DNA of 32,427 nt from Streptomyces sp. YIM 130001 (GTDB lineage: Bacteria; Actinomycetota; Actinomycetes; Streptomycetales; Streptomycetaceae). The notes under the pieces are model-generated. The model was not told the DNA's origin. It saw only the letters and a program-made list of their open reading frames with translations, and ran no database searches. Both the position numbers and the translations under genes were made by a program. The stretch covers positions 120,710 to 153,136 of the forward strand of contig NZ_KZ984566.1 in assembly GCF_003574445.1 (NCBI RefSeq), read 5' to 3'. Shown here in pieces: positions 14,909 to 21,423 of the stretch. Position 1 is the stretch's first letter, and the number at the start of each line of letters is the position of its first letter.

Positions 14909-15820
14909 TCACTCCGGTCCGTGCAGGGACCGGGCCGCGGCCGCGGCGACGGCCTCGGCGACGAGGGCCAGGGCCGGCACGTCCAGCTTCCACTGCTGCC
15001 AGTAAAGCGGGACGTCGAGCGGCCGGTCCGGGGCGAACCCGACGAGGTCGCCCGAGCGGTACAGCGGCAGCGCCTGCTGTTCCGGTACGAGCCCCCAGCC
15101 GAGCCCCGCGGCCACCGCGTCGCAGAAGCCCTCCGACGTCGGCACGTAGTGCCGCATCCTGCTCGCGCCGCGGGCTCCGTCCGTCAGCTTCCGTACGAAA
15201 CCGTCCTGCAGCTCGTCCCTGCGGTCGAAGACGATCACCGGAGCCTGCGGCAGGCACTCCTCGAGCGGTCCGTCGGAGAGCCGGCGGGCCACGAACTCCG
15301 GGTGGGCGGAGGGCAGATACCGCGCCAGGCCCAGCGGACGCACCGTGCATCCCGCGACCGGCTCCACGGCGGAACTCACCGCCGCCATCACCTGGCCCTC
15401 GCGCAACAGGGTCGCCGTGTGCGCCTCGTCCTCGCGGTGCAGTTCGAAGCAGACGGGCAGGTCCTGCGGCACCTGGGTCAGTGCGGGCAGGAACCAGGTG
15501 GCCAGCGAGTCCGCGTTCACCGCGATCGGCAGCCGTGCGGGCGAGCCGTCGTCGGCCGCCCCCAGCTCCGAGCGCACCTCCCGCTCCAGAGCGGCCAGTT
15601 GACGTGCGAACCGTACGACCGCCTGCCCCGACTCGGTGGGCCGGGCCGGTTTCGTACGCATCAGGAGGACCCGGCCGGTGCGCTGCTCGAGCGCCTTGAC
15701 GCGCTGGCTGACCGCGGACGGTGTCACGTGCAGAGCCGCGGCGGCGGCGTCGAAGGTGCCTTCGTCGACCACGGCCAGCAGGGTGCGCACCTGATCGAGC
15801 GGCAGCTCCGCCATCACCAT
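14909..15820 (-). CDS. lysG: LysR-family regulator, LysG/ArgP type
   Basis: A 303-residue LysR-type regulator. The N-terminal winged helix-turn-helix reads LDQVRTLLAVVDEGTFDAAA, then LHVTPSAVSQRVKALEQRTG. The C-terminal effector domain (about 95-295) contains LPIAVNADSLATWFLPAL, which is typical of the ArgP/LysG (IciA) subgroup. These sense lysine or arginine and activate a divergent exporter gene, which is exactly the context here (lysE starts 144 bp away). The ATG at 15820 has AGGTGAG six bases upstream. A perfect inverted repeat, GAGCTAA-N16-TTAGCTC, lies in the shared promoter region. Confidence 0.92.
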   Translation of the reverse strand: MVMAELPLDQVRTLLAVVDEGTFDAAAAALHVTPSAVSQRVKALEQRTGRVLLMRTKPARPTESGQAVVRFARQLAALEREVRSELGAADDGSPARLPIAVNADSLATWFLPALTQVPQDLPVCFELHREDEAHTATLLREGQVMAAVSSAVEPVAGCTVRPLGLARYLPSAHPEFVARRLSDGPLEECLPQAPVIVFDRRDELQDGFVRKLTDGARGASRMRHYVPTSEGFCDAVAAGLGWGLVPEQQALPLYRSGDLVGFAPDRPLDVPLYWQQWKLDVPALALVAEAVAAAAARSLHGPE

Positions 15821-15841
15821 TCCGGCTCACCTCGGGATCGT

Positions 15842-15865
15842 CGTGTGTGTGCGTGTGTGCGTGTG
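15842..15865. repeat. Alternating pyrimidine-purine tract
   Basis: Twenty-four consecutive bases alternate pyrimidine and purine, built from GT/GC steps. The tract lies 22 bp upstream of the lysG start codon, inside the lysG leader. Such tracts can adopt Z-DNA under supercoiling and can slip during replication. It is the only such tract I noticed in the window. Confidence 0.6.
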
Positions 15866-15900
15866 GCCCCGGTCGCCGGTGGGGGCAGTCATCTTCAGGA

Positions 15901-15930
15901 GAGCTAATGCTACGTAAGAAACTTTAGCTC
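15901..15930. promoter_or_regulatory. Candidate LysG operator in the lysG-lysE intergenic region
   Basis: GAGCTAA (15901-15907) and TTAGCTC (15924-15930) form a perfect 7-bp inverted repeat separated by 16 bp. The surrounding sequence is AT-rich for this genome. The right arm ends 35 bp before lysE, next to its probable -35 region, where LysR activators bind. Confidence 0.6.
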
Positions 15931-15951
15931 GACTCATGACGCCGCGATCCC

Positions 15952-15957
15952 TAGCGT
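15952..15957 (+). promoter_or_regulatory. Probable -10 of lysE
   Basis: TAGCGT fits the TANNNT pattern, and the lysE ATG begins eight bases after it. No Shine-Dalgarno lies in between, so the lysE mRNA is probably leaderless or nearly so. The -35 region, 17 bp upstream (TCGACT), is poor, as expected of an activator-dependent promoter. Confidence 0.45.
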
Positions 15958-15964
15958 CGACGAC

Positions 15965-16591
15965 ATGACCAGCAGCTTCGTCCCCGCGGCCGCCGCCGGA
16001 TTCGGCACCGGCCTGTCCCTGATCGTCGCGATCGGTGCCCAGAACGCCTTCGTCCTGCGCCAGGGCATGCGACGCCAGGCGGTGCTCGCGGTGGTCGGTA
16101 TCTGCGCCCTGTCCGACGCGGTCCTGATCGCCCTCGGGGTGGCCGGCCTGGGAGCCGTCGTCACCGCCTGGCCGCCCGCACTGACCGTGGTCGGCCTCGC
16201 CGGCGGCTGCTTCCTGCTCTGCTACGGCACCCTGGCCGCCGTCCGCGCCCTGCGCCCCGCGGAAGGGCAGGGCCTGTCCACCCGCGGCGCGGCCGCGGGA
16301 TCCGTGAAGGCCGCGGTGCTCACCACCCTGGCCCTGACCTGGCTCAACCCGCACGTCTACCTGGACACCGTCCTGATGCTCGGCTCGATCGCCTCCGACC
16401 GCGGCTCGCTGCGCTGGGTCTTCGGGCTCGGCGCGATGCTGGCCAGCCTCGTGTGGTTCGCCGGGCTCGGTTACGGCGCCCGGCTGCTCAGCGGCGTCCT
16501 GGCCCGCCCCGCCGCCTGGCGCGTGGTCGACTCCCTGGTCGCGGTGACGATGCTGGTGATGGGCGCGATGCTCCTGCTGCGTACGGTCTGA
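15965..16591 (+). CDS. lysE: LysE/ArgO basic amino acid exporter
   Basis: A 208-residue membrane protein of the LysE/RhtB superfamily, LysE/ArgO branch. The diagnostic N-terminal GAQNAFVLRQG is intact, and six hydrophobic segments can be followed. LTWLNPHVYLDTVLMLGS in the middle is the conserved proline-containing helix region. The family exports lysine and/or arginine and protects against their toxic accumulation, for example on peptide-rich media. It is paired with the divergent lysG regulator. The ATG at 15965 lies eight bases past a -10-like TAGCGT, and no ribosome binding site is visible. Confidence 0.93.
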   Translation: MTSSFVPAAAAGFGTGLSLIVAIGAQNAFVLRQGMRRQAVLAVVGICALSDAVLIALGVAGLGAVVTAWPPALTVVGLAGGCFLLCYGTLAAVRALRPAEGQGLSTRGAAAGSVKAAVLTTLALTWLNPHVYLDTVLMLGSIASDRGSLRWVFGLGAMLASLVWFAGLGYGARLLSGVLARPAAWRVVDSLVAVTMLVMGAMLLLRTV

Positions 16592-16618
16592 CCTTGCCGC
16601 AGACGTTCCGGCCTCACC

Positions 16619-16644
16619 GCGTACGCCCGTCTCGCTGCGTACGC
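16619..16644. repeat. Two copies of the palindrome GCGTACGC
   Basis: GCGTACGC at 16619-16626 and again at 16637-16644, 18 bp apart, just after the lysE stop. Each copy is self-complementary, so the pair can fold into a hairpin and may terminate lysE. Confidence 0.4.
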
Positions 16645-16675
16645 TCGCCCCGACTGCCGCTTCCCCGGATCCGGA

Positions 16676-16703
16676 CCAATCCGTCCGCCGCGCCGCTCCG
16701 AAT
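16676..16703 (+). promoter_or_regulatory. Candidate SigK-dependent promoter upstream of sigK
   Basis: The -35-like CCAATC (16676-16681) and -10-like CCGAAT (16698-16703) are separated by 16 bp. Mycobacterial SigK promoters as I recall them have CCATCC and CCGAAT-like elements at similar spacing. The same TCCGAATCA word recurs at the molybdoenzyme promoter. Expected transcription start is at about 16710, some 194 bp before sigK, which would make sigK autoregulated with a long leader. Confidence 0.6.
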
Positions 16704-16709
16704 CACTGG

Positions 16710-16907
16710 ATGAACCCGTATCACCGGGCGGTGGTGAAGCCCGTATCACCGAGTGGCGTCAGGGCAGCCACCCCGTACCCACGGGCGCGCAGGGTACGGA
16801 CAGGGACAGCACGCAGAGAGGCCGGGCACATGGCGGACGACGGAACGACCCCACCGAGGATGCCTCGCATCGCGGCGGGCGCCGCCGACGGCGGGGGACG
16901 GGCATGA
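16710..16907 (+). other. sigK leader with possible coupled upstream ORF
   Basis: An ATG lies exactly where transcription should start (16710). Its 65-codon frame ends in a TGA overlapping the sigK ATG (ATGA). An internal ATG at 16830 with AGAGAGG (16816-16822) would give a 25-residue version. Only about three quarters of codons end in G or C, below normal for this genome, so the region may be leader rather than gene. CCCGTATCACCG occurs twice, at 16715-16726 and 16740-16751. Confidence 0.4.
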
Positions 16908-17494
16908 GAGCGGCGGAGAGTTCCCCGGCCGGCCCGCCCCCGTCGCCGGACGCGGGTCTGGAGGCCCGCCTGACCGAGGTGGCGCGCGGCGACCAGAGCG
17001 CCTTCGCCGCCGTGTACGACGCGGTGAGCGGCCCGGTGTTCGGCCTCGTCCGCAGCGTGCTGCGGGACCCGGCCCAGTCGGAGGAGGTCACGCAGGAGGT
17101 GCTCGTCGAGGTGTGGCGTACGGCCGCACGGTTCCGCCCGGACCGGGGCAGCGCCATGACCTGGGTGATGACCCTCGCCCACCGGCGGGCGGTGGACCGC
17201 GTGCGGTCCGTCGCGGCCGGCGCCGCACGGGAGCACAAAGCGGCGCTCCTGGACCAGTTGCCCGCGTACGACGAGGTGACCGAGCAGGTCGAGACGCGTC
17301 TCGAACAGCAGCGGGTACGCCGTTGTCTGCGGTCCCTCACCGGACTGCAGCGCGAGGCGGTCGCCCTGGCCTACTACCGCGGACTGACCTACCGCGAGGT
17401 CGCCCAGCTGCTCACCGTGCCGCTCGGCACCGTCAAGACCCGACTCCGCGACGGCCTGATCCGGCTGCGCGACTGCCTGGGGGTGAGCGTATGA
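16904..17494 (+). CDS. sigK: ECF sigma factor SigK
   Basis: A 196-residue extracytoplasmic-function sigma factor of the SigK (ECF19) type. Region 2 includes DPAQSEEVTQEVLVEVWRTA and MTWVMTLAHRRAVDRVRS. Region 4 includes LTGLQREAVALAYYRGLTYR and VPLGTVKTRLRDGLIRLRD. The identification rests on the adjacent RskA gene, downstream molybdoenzyme and Mpt83-like lipoprotein, all associated with SigK in actinobacteria. Two cysteines, C141 and C191, lie 50 residues apart in region 4, the same spacing as the redox-sensing pair reported for M. tuberculosis SigK (C133/C183). The ATG at 16904 has a GGGGGA ribosome binding site. It overlaps rskA by four bases. Confidence 0.93.
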   Translation: MRAAESSPAGPPPSPDAGLEARLTEVARGDQSAFAAVYDAVSGPVFGLVRSVLRDPAQSEEVTQEVLVEVWRTAARFRPDRGSAMTWVMTLAHRRAVDRVRSVAAGAAREHKAALLDQLPAYDEVTEQVETRLEQQRVRRCLRSLTGLQREAVALAYYRGLTYREVAQLLTVPLGTVKTRLRDGLIRLRDCLGVSV

Positions 17495-18243
17495 GCACCG
17501 CCGAACTGCACACCGCGACCGGTGCGTACGTCCTGCACGCCTTGTCGCCCGCCGAACGGGACCGTTTCGAGGGCCACTTGGCGGACTGCGAGGCCTGCGC
17601 GCAGGAGGTCGCGGAGCTGGCGGCCACCGCGCAGCGTCTCGGCCTCGCCGTCGCCGCGCCGCCGCCCGCCGAGCTCAGGACGCGGGTGCTGCAGCAGATC
17701 ACCAACGTGCGCCAGGAGCCGCCGCGGCTGCCCGCGCGCGCCCGGGTGCGGGCCTGGACCAAGTCGGCCCCGCGGCTCGCGCTCGCCGCCTGCCTCGCGG
17801 CGGCGGTGGCGCTCGGCGGTGTTGCCGTGTGGCAGCACCAGTCGGCCGAGGACGCCCGGGACCGGGCGCGGCGGGTGGAACAGCAGGCCGCCGAACTGAC
17901 CGCGGTGCTCGCGGCACCCGATGCCCGCACCGTGACCGGTTCGGTGGGTGACGCTTCGACGGGCACGGTCGTCGTCTCCAAGGAGCGGAACCGCGCCGCG
18001 TTCCTGGCGTCCTCGCTCCCCGACCTGCCGAGCGGCAAGGTCTACCAACTCTGGTTCGACGACGGGGGAACCATGCGTCCGGCGGGCCTGCTCGGCGGCG
18101 GCGGTACGACCGAGGCCGTACTGATGGACGGCCCGCTCGACCGGGCGGCGGGCATGGGCGTCACCGTGGAACCCGACGGCGGCTCCCCCCAGCCCACCAC
18201 CGAACCCATCGGCCAGATGGCCTTCCCCAGCTCCCGGGCCTAG
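17491..18243 (+). CDS. rskA: Anti-sigma-K factor RskA, zinc-finger type
   Basis: A 250-residue single-pass membrane protein. The cytoplasmic N-terminal anti-sigma domain contains H29-x3-C33-x2-C36 (GHLADCEACAQ), the zinc anti-sigma signature. One transmembrane helix (about 95-114) follows. The extracytoplasmic part is an RskA C-terminal domain: DARTVTGSVGDASTGTVVVS, LPSGKVYQLWF and VTVEPDGGSPQPT are typical. RskA holds SigK at the membrane until regulated proteolysis releases it. Mycobacterial RskA, as I remember it, lacks the Cys pair, so this version may be zinc- or redox-responsive. It is translationally coupled to sigK by an ATGA overlap. Confidence 0.93.
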   Translation: MSTAELHTATGAYVLHALSPAERDRFEGHLADCEACAQEVAELAATAQRLGLAVAAPPPAELRTRVLQQITNVRQEPPRLPARARVRAWTKSAPRLALAACLAAAVALGGVAVWQHQSAEDARDRARRVEQQAAELTAVLAAPDARTVTGSVGDASTGTVVVSKERNRAAFLASSLPDLPSGKVYQLWFDDGGTMRPAGLLGGGGTTEAVLMDGPLDRAAGMGVTVEPDGGSPQPTTEPIGQMAFPSSRA

Positions 18244-18509
18244 GTCCTCGAGCCCGCGATCTTGAGGGGCCCGCGGTCCCCGAGCCCTGGAATCCGCCGG
18301 ATGGTCGAGAGTGCCCGACTCGACCGTCCGGCGACGTTCGTGGAAGGGAGATCCCGGACGGTCCGGCCCGGTTCGGACGGCCCGCGGTCTGCGCTGACGC
18401 CGCGAAGGGGCCCGAGCGGGCGTCCGGAGCGGGCGTCGCGGGCGCGTGCGCGGCGGATCGGTGCGGTCCGTGCAGCCGGCGCGGGTGCAGGCGCAGAGGC
18501 AGGGGTAGA

Positions 18510-18528
18510 TGCAGGTCTCTGACCTGCA
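18510..18528. promoter_or_regulatory. Perfect inverted repeat upstream of the SigK-type promoter
   Basis: TGCAGGTC (18510-18517) and GACCTGCA (18521-18528) pair perfectly around TCT, 36 bp upstream of the -35-like element. It could be an operator or a terminator stem for rskA; no U-rich tail follows. Confidence 0.45.
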
Positions 18529-18564
18529 CGTATGAGGAATCGGTTCACACATCTGGGTGAGAGA

Positions 18565-18593
18565 CCAAACCGCAGGGCCCACCCGGTCCGAAT
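18565..18593 (+). promoter_or_regulatory. Candidate SigK-dependent promoter of the molybdoenzyme gene
   Basis: The -35-like CCAAAC (18565-18570) and -10-like CCGAAT (18588-18593) are separated by 17 bp. The -10 context TCCGAATCA is identical to that upstream of sigK. The GTG start at 18601 lies eight bases after the -10, so the mRNA is probably leaderless. Confidence 0.6.
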
Positions 18594-18600
18594 CAGAGGT

Positions 18601-20310
18601 GTGAGGAAACGACGAGACACCGCGGTACGAGCCGCACTGGGCGCGTCAGCCGGCCTGGTGAGCGGCTACGCGGCCGTCGCGGTCGCGGAGCTGGCCGCGG
18701 TCGCGGTCCGGCCCGAGGCGAGTCCGCTCACCGCGGTCGGCGGGGCGGTCGTCGACCGTACGCCTCCGGCGGTCAAGGACTGGGCGGTCCGGGAGTTCGG
18801 CAACGACGACAAGTTGGTGCTGCAGCTCGGCATTCTCGCGGCGCTCGCGTTGTTCGCCGCGGGTACCGGTCTCCTCGCGCTGCACCGGCGGCGGACCGCC
18901 GCGGTCGGCGTCCTGGCCTTCGGGCTGCTCGGCGCGCTGGCCGCGACCGGCCGGCCCGACTCGACCAGCTCACTCGACGCCGTGCCCTCGGTGGTCGGGG
19001 CGGTGGTGGGCGCGGCCGTCCTGTACGTCCTCGCAGGTCGCTTGCCCCACCCGTCTGCCCCGCCGACCCCGGCTTCGCCGACTCCCTCGGTTTCGGAGCC
19101 TCCCCCGGCCTCGCCGACTCCCTCGTCGGCCGTGGCGGGCACCCCCACGCCCGACGAGGGCACCAGCGCCGAGCCCCCCTCCGACGAGGACGCCGGGCGC
19201 ACCCCCGCCCCGGCGACCCGCCCCAGCCGCCGAGTCTTCGTCCTCGCCACCGCGGGGACCGCCGCGGCAGCCACCGGCGTCGGCTTCCTGGGCCGTCGGC
19301 TCAATGCCTCGACCGCCGCCGAGGCAGAGGCGTCCCGCGCCGCGGTCCGCCTGCCCGCCCCCGCCTCGCCCGCCCCCGCGCTCCCCCGCCGGGTGGACCT
19401 GAAGCTCCCGGACCTCACCCCGTACACCACGCCCAACAAGCGCTTCTACCGCGTCGACACCGCGCTGACCGTGCCCCGCCCGGACGTCGGAAGCTGGCGC
19501 CTGCGCCTGCACGGCAAGGGCGTGAAAGCCCCGCTGACTCTCGACTTCCAGGACCTCCTGAGCCGCGACCTCATCGAGCGCGACATCACCCTCACCTGTG
19601 TCTCCAACGAGGTCGGTGGCCCGTACGTGAGCTCCGCCCGCTGGCTCGGCGTACGCCTGAAGGATCTCCTCGAGGAGGCGGGCGTGAAGCCGCCCTCGCG
19701 CGGCGGACCGGCGAACCAGCTGGTGGCCCGCTCGGTCGACGGCATGACCCTCGGCACCCCGGTCGAGACCGTCATGGACGGCCGCGACGCCATGCTCGCC
19801 GTCGGCATGAACGGTGAACCGCTGCCCTTCGACCACGGCTTCCCCGTCCGCATGCTCGTCCCCGGCCTCTACGGCTACGTGTCCGCCTGCAAGTGGATCC
19901 AGGACATCGAGCTGACCACGTTCGACGCCTACGACGTCTACTGGGTCAAGCGCGACTGGGCCCGCGAGGGCCCGATCAAGACCCAGTCGCGTATCGACAC
20001 CCCCAAGCCCCTCGCCCGGCCGAAGGCGGGCCGGGTCACCGTCGCCGGCGTGGCCTGGGCCCAGCACAAGGGCATCGACCGCGTCGAGGTACGTGTCGAC
20101 GAAGGCCCTTGGCAGCGGGCCGAGTTGGCCGCCGAAGGTCCGCTCGACACCTGGCGGCAGTGGAGTTGGCAGTGGCCCGCCACCTCCGGCAGTCACACCC
20201 TCCAGGTCCGCGCCACCGACCGTACGGGTTACACCCAGACAGCCCGTCGCACCGGGACCGTCCCCGACGGCGCTTCAGGCCGTCATTCGGTGGTGGTCAA
20301 CGTGACGTAG
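18601..20310 (+). CDS. Membrane-anchored molybdopterin-dependent oxidoreductase (sulfite oxidase/YedY fold)
   Basis: A 569-residue protein. About four transmembrane helices (near 12-36, 74-94, 99-117, 127-146) are followed by a Pro/Thr/Ser-rich linker (150-208). Then comes a twin-arginine-like motif, SRRVFVLA (209-216), leading into a fifth hydrophobic segment (212-231). Residues about 270-445 are the molybdopterin-binding domain, with the expected Mo-ligating cysteine C333 in LTCVSNEVGG. The last 100 residues form the Ig-like dimerisation domain (VTVAGVAWAQHKGIDRVEVR). The catalytic part should face outside. The GTG at 18601 is preferred because the candidate promoter lies just upstream. Substrate is unknown; YedY/MsrP-type enzymes repair methionine sulfoxide. 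It sits between rskA and the fasciclin gene, a known SigK-associated set. Confidence 0.9.
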   Translation: MRKRRDTAVRAALGASAGLVSGYAAVAVAELAAVAVRPEASPLTAVGGAVVDRTPPAVKDWAVREFGNDDKLVLQLGILAALALFAAGTGLLALHRRRTAAVGVLAFGLLGALAATGRPDSTSSLDAVPSVVGAVVGAAVLYVLAGRLPHPSAPPTPASPTPSVSEPPPASPTPSSAVAGTPTPDEGTSAEPPSDEDAGRTPAPATRPSRRVFVLATAGTAAAATGVGFLGRRLNASTAAEAEASRAAVRLPAPASPAPALPRRVDLKLPDLTPYTTPNKRFYRVDTALTVPRPDVGSWRLRLHGKGVKAPLTLDFQDLLSRDLIERDITLTCVSNEVGGPYVSSARWLGVRLKDLLEEAGVKPPSRGGPANQLVARSVDGMTLGTPVETVMDGRDAMLAVGMNGEPLPFDHGFPVRMLVPGLYGYVSACKWIQDIELTTFDAYDVYWVKRDWAREGPIKTQSRIDTPKPLARPKAGRVTVAGVAWAQHKGIDRVEVRVDEGPWQRAELAAEGPLDTWRQWSWQWPATSGSHTLQVRATDRTGYTQTARRTGTVPDGASGRHSVVVNVT

Positions 20311-20334
20311 GCCGCCGACCACCGACATCGGGGA

Positions 20335-20379
20335 CCCCGTACCTGAGGCAACCCCGTACCTGAAGTCCCCGTACCCGAG
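20335..20379 (+). repeat. Three near-identical CCCCGTACC(T/C)GA direct repeats
   Basis: CCCCGTACCTGA at 20335-20346 and 20352-20363, and CCCCGTACCCGA at 20367-20378, with periods of 17 and 15 bp. They occupy the 116-bp gap between the molybdoenzyme and the fasciclin gene. I see no promoter there, so they may act in the RNA or bind a protein. Confidence 0.55.
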
Positions 20380-20426
20380 GCGCGTTTCGCCTCCACCCCC
20401 TGCAACACCGCACCGAGGAGCACGTC

Positions 20427-21089
20427 ATGAACACCACCACCCCGCACATCCGCCGCATCGCCGTCGCCGCCACCGCGGCCCTCGTCCTGCCGTTGTCCCT
20501 GGCCGCCTGTTCGGACAGCGACGGCGACAGCGGCGGCAGTGAGGACCGCGCCGCCGGCACCTCGCAGCCGAAGGACAAGGACAAGGAGCAGGAGTCGAAG
20601 CCCGCCGCCGACAGCAAGCCGTTCGGCCCGGGCTGTGCCTCCGTCCCCGAGAGCGGCGCCGGCAGCTTCGACGGCATGGCCAAGGCCCCCGTCGCCACCG
20701 CCGCGTCCAACAACCCGGAGCTGTCCACCCTGGTCACCGCCGTGAAGAAGGCGGGCCTCGTCGACACCCTCAACAGCGCCGAGAACATCACGGTGTTCGC
20801 TCCGACCAACGACGCCTTCGACAAGATCCCGAAGGCCGACCTCGACAAGGTCCTGAACGACAAGGAGCAGCTCACCAAGATCCTGACCTACCACGTCGTG
20901 GGCCAGAAGCTGGCGCCGAAGCAGCTGGAGAAGGGCACCTACGACACCTTGGAGAAGAGCACCCTCACGACCGCCGGCTCCGGGGAGTCGTACAAGGTCA
21001 ACGATTCCGCGAAGGTCGTCTGCGGCAATGTCCAGACGTCCAACGCCACCGTGCACATCGTCGACACCGTCCTCATGCCGAAGATGTGA
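20427..21089 (+). CDS. Fasciclin (FAS1) lipoprotein, Mpt83/Mpt70-like
   Basis: A 220-residue lipoprotein with a lipobox LAAC (C28), then a charged linker rich in Lys, Asp, Glu and Ser. One FAS1 domain covers about residues 85-220. It matches mycobacterial Mpt70/Mpt83 closely: FGPGC near its start, ASNNPEL, VDTLNS, ITVFAPTNDAFDKIP, ILTYHVV, VVCGNVQTSNATVHIVD and VLMPKM. The cysteines in FGPGC and VVCG correspond to the Mpt70 disulfide. In M. tuberculosis mpt70 and mpt83 are principal SigK targets, so its place behind sigK-rskA indicates a conserved regulon. FAS1 proteins are cell-surface adhesion or sensing modules. GAGGAG precedes the ATG. Confidence 0.94.
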   Translation: MNTTTPHIRRIAVAATAALVLPLSLAACSDSDGDSGGSEDRAAGTSQPKDKDKEQESKPAADSKPFGPGCASVPESGAGSFDGMAKAPVATAASNNPELSTLVTAVKKAGLVDTLNSAENITVFAPTNDAFDKIPKADLDKVLNDKEQLTKILTYHVVGQKLAPKQLEKGTYDTLEKSTLTTAGSGESYKVNDSAKVVCGNVQTSNATVHIVDTVLMPKM

Positions 21090-21134
21090 CGCACCAGGTT
21101 CCGGACACGACTCCGTCGAGCGGTCCGGACCGCC

Positions 21135-21183
21135 GGATCGCGGACACCCTCCAGGTCACCGGCCCGGGGGGTGTCCGCGATCC
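21135..21183 (+). terminator. Terminator after the fasciclin gene
   Basis: GGATCGCGGACACCC (21135-21149) pairs perfectly with its complement at 21169-21183, and three further inner pairs are possible. It lies 46 bp past the fasciclin stop and may also help end the convergent kinase transcript. The rest of the 334-bp gap 21090-21423 shows no gene. Confidence 0.8.
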
Positions 21184-21423
21184 CGTGCGCGCCCCGCCGC
21201 CCGCCGGCCCCGGCGCATCACCGAACCCTCTGATCTCCCTCAACTCCCTGTCCCGGACGCCTCCCCGCGTGGTCGGATACGGGGTCGTACGGCATCCCAG
21301 ACCATCCCCCACCCGGCCGGGGTGGTCCTCCCCCCTTTGTGCCACCCCGGCCGGCCCCTTCCCCTCGGCTCCGGGCAGCCCACTCGGCTCCCGGAACGCC
21401 CCGTAAGTTCCCGGGAAGCCCCC

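Larger units (their letters stand above)
18244..18600 (+). other. Intergenic region between rskA and the molybdoenzyme
   Basis: This 357-bp stretch has no convincing gene. It holds the perfect inverted repeat at 18510-18528 and the SigK-like promoter at 18565-18593. An open frame from ATG 18532 runs through the promoter into the oxidoreductase and would add 23 residues; I judge this unlikely. GC-rich hairpin-forming sequence just after rskA (18245-18290) may be its terminator. Confidence 0.5.

Noticed and set aside
18532..18600. Earlier ATG start for the molybdoenzyme
   Set aside because: It would place the SigK-like promoter inside the gene and add a basic N-terminus not needed for the first helix; the GTG at 18601 fits better.
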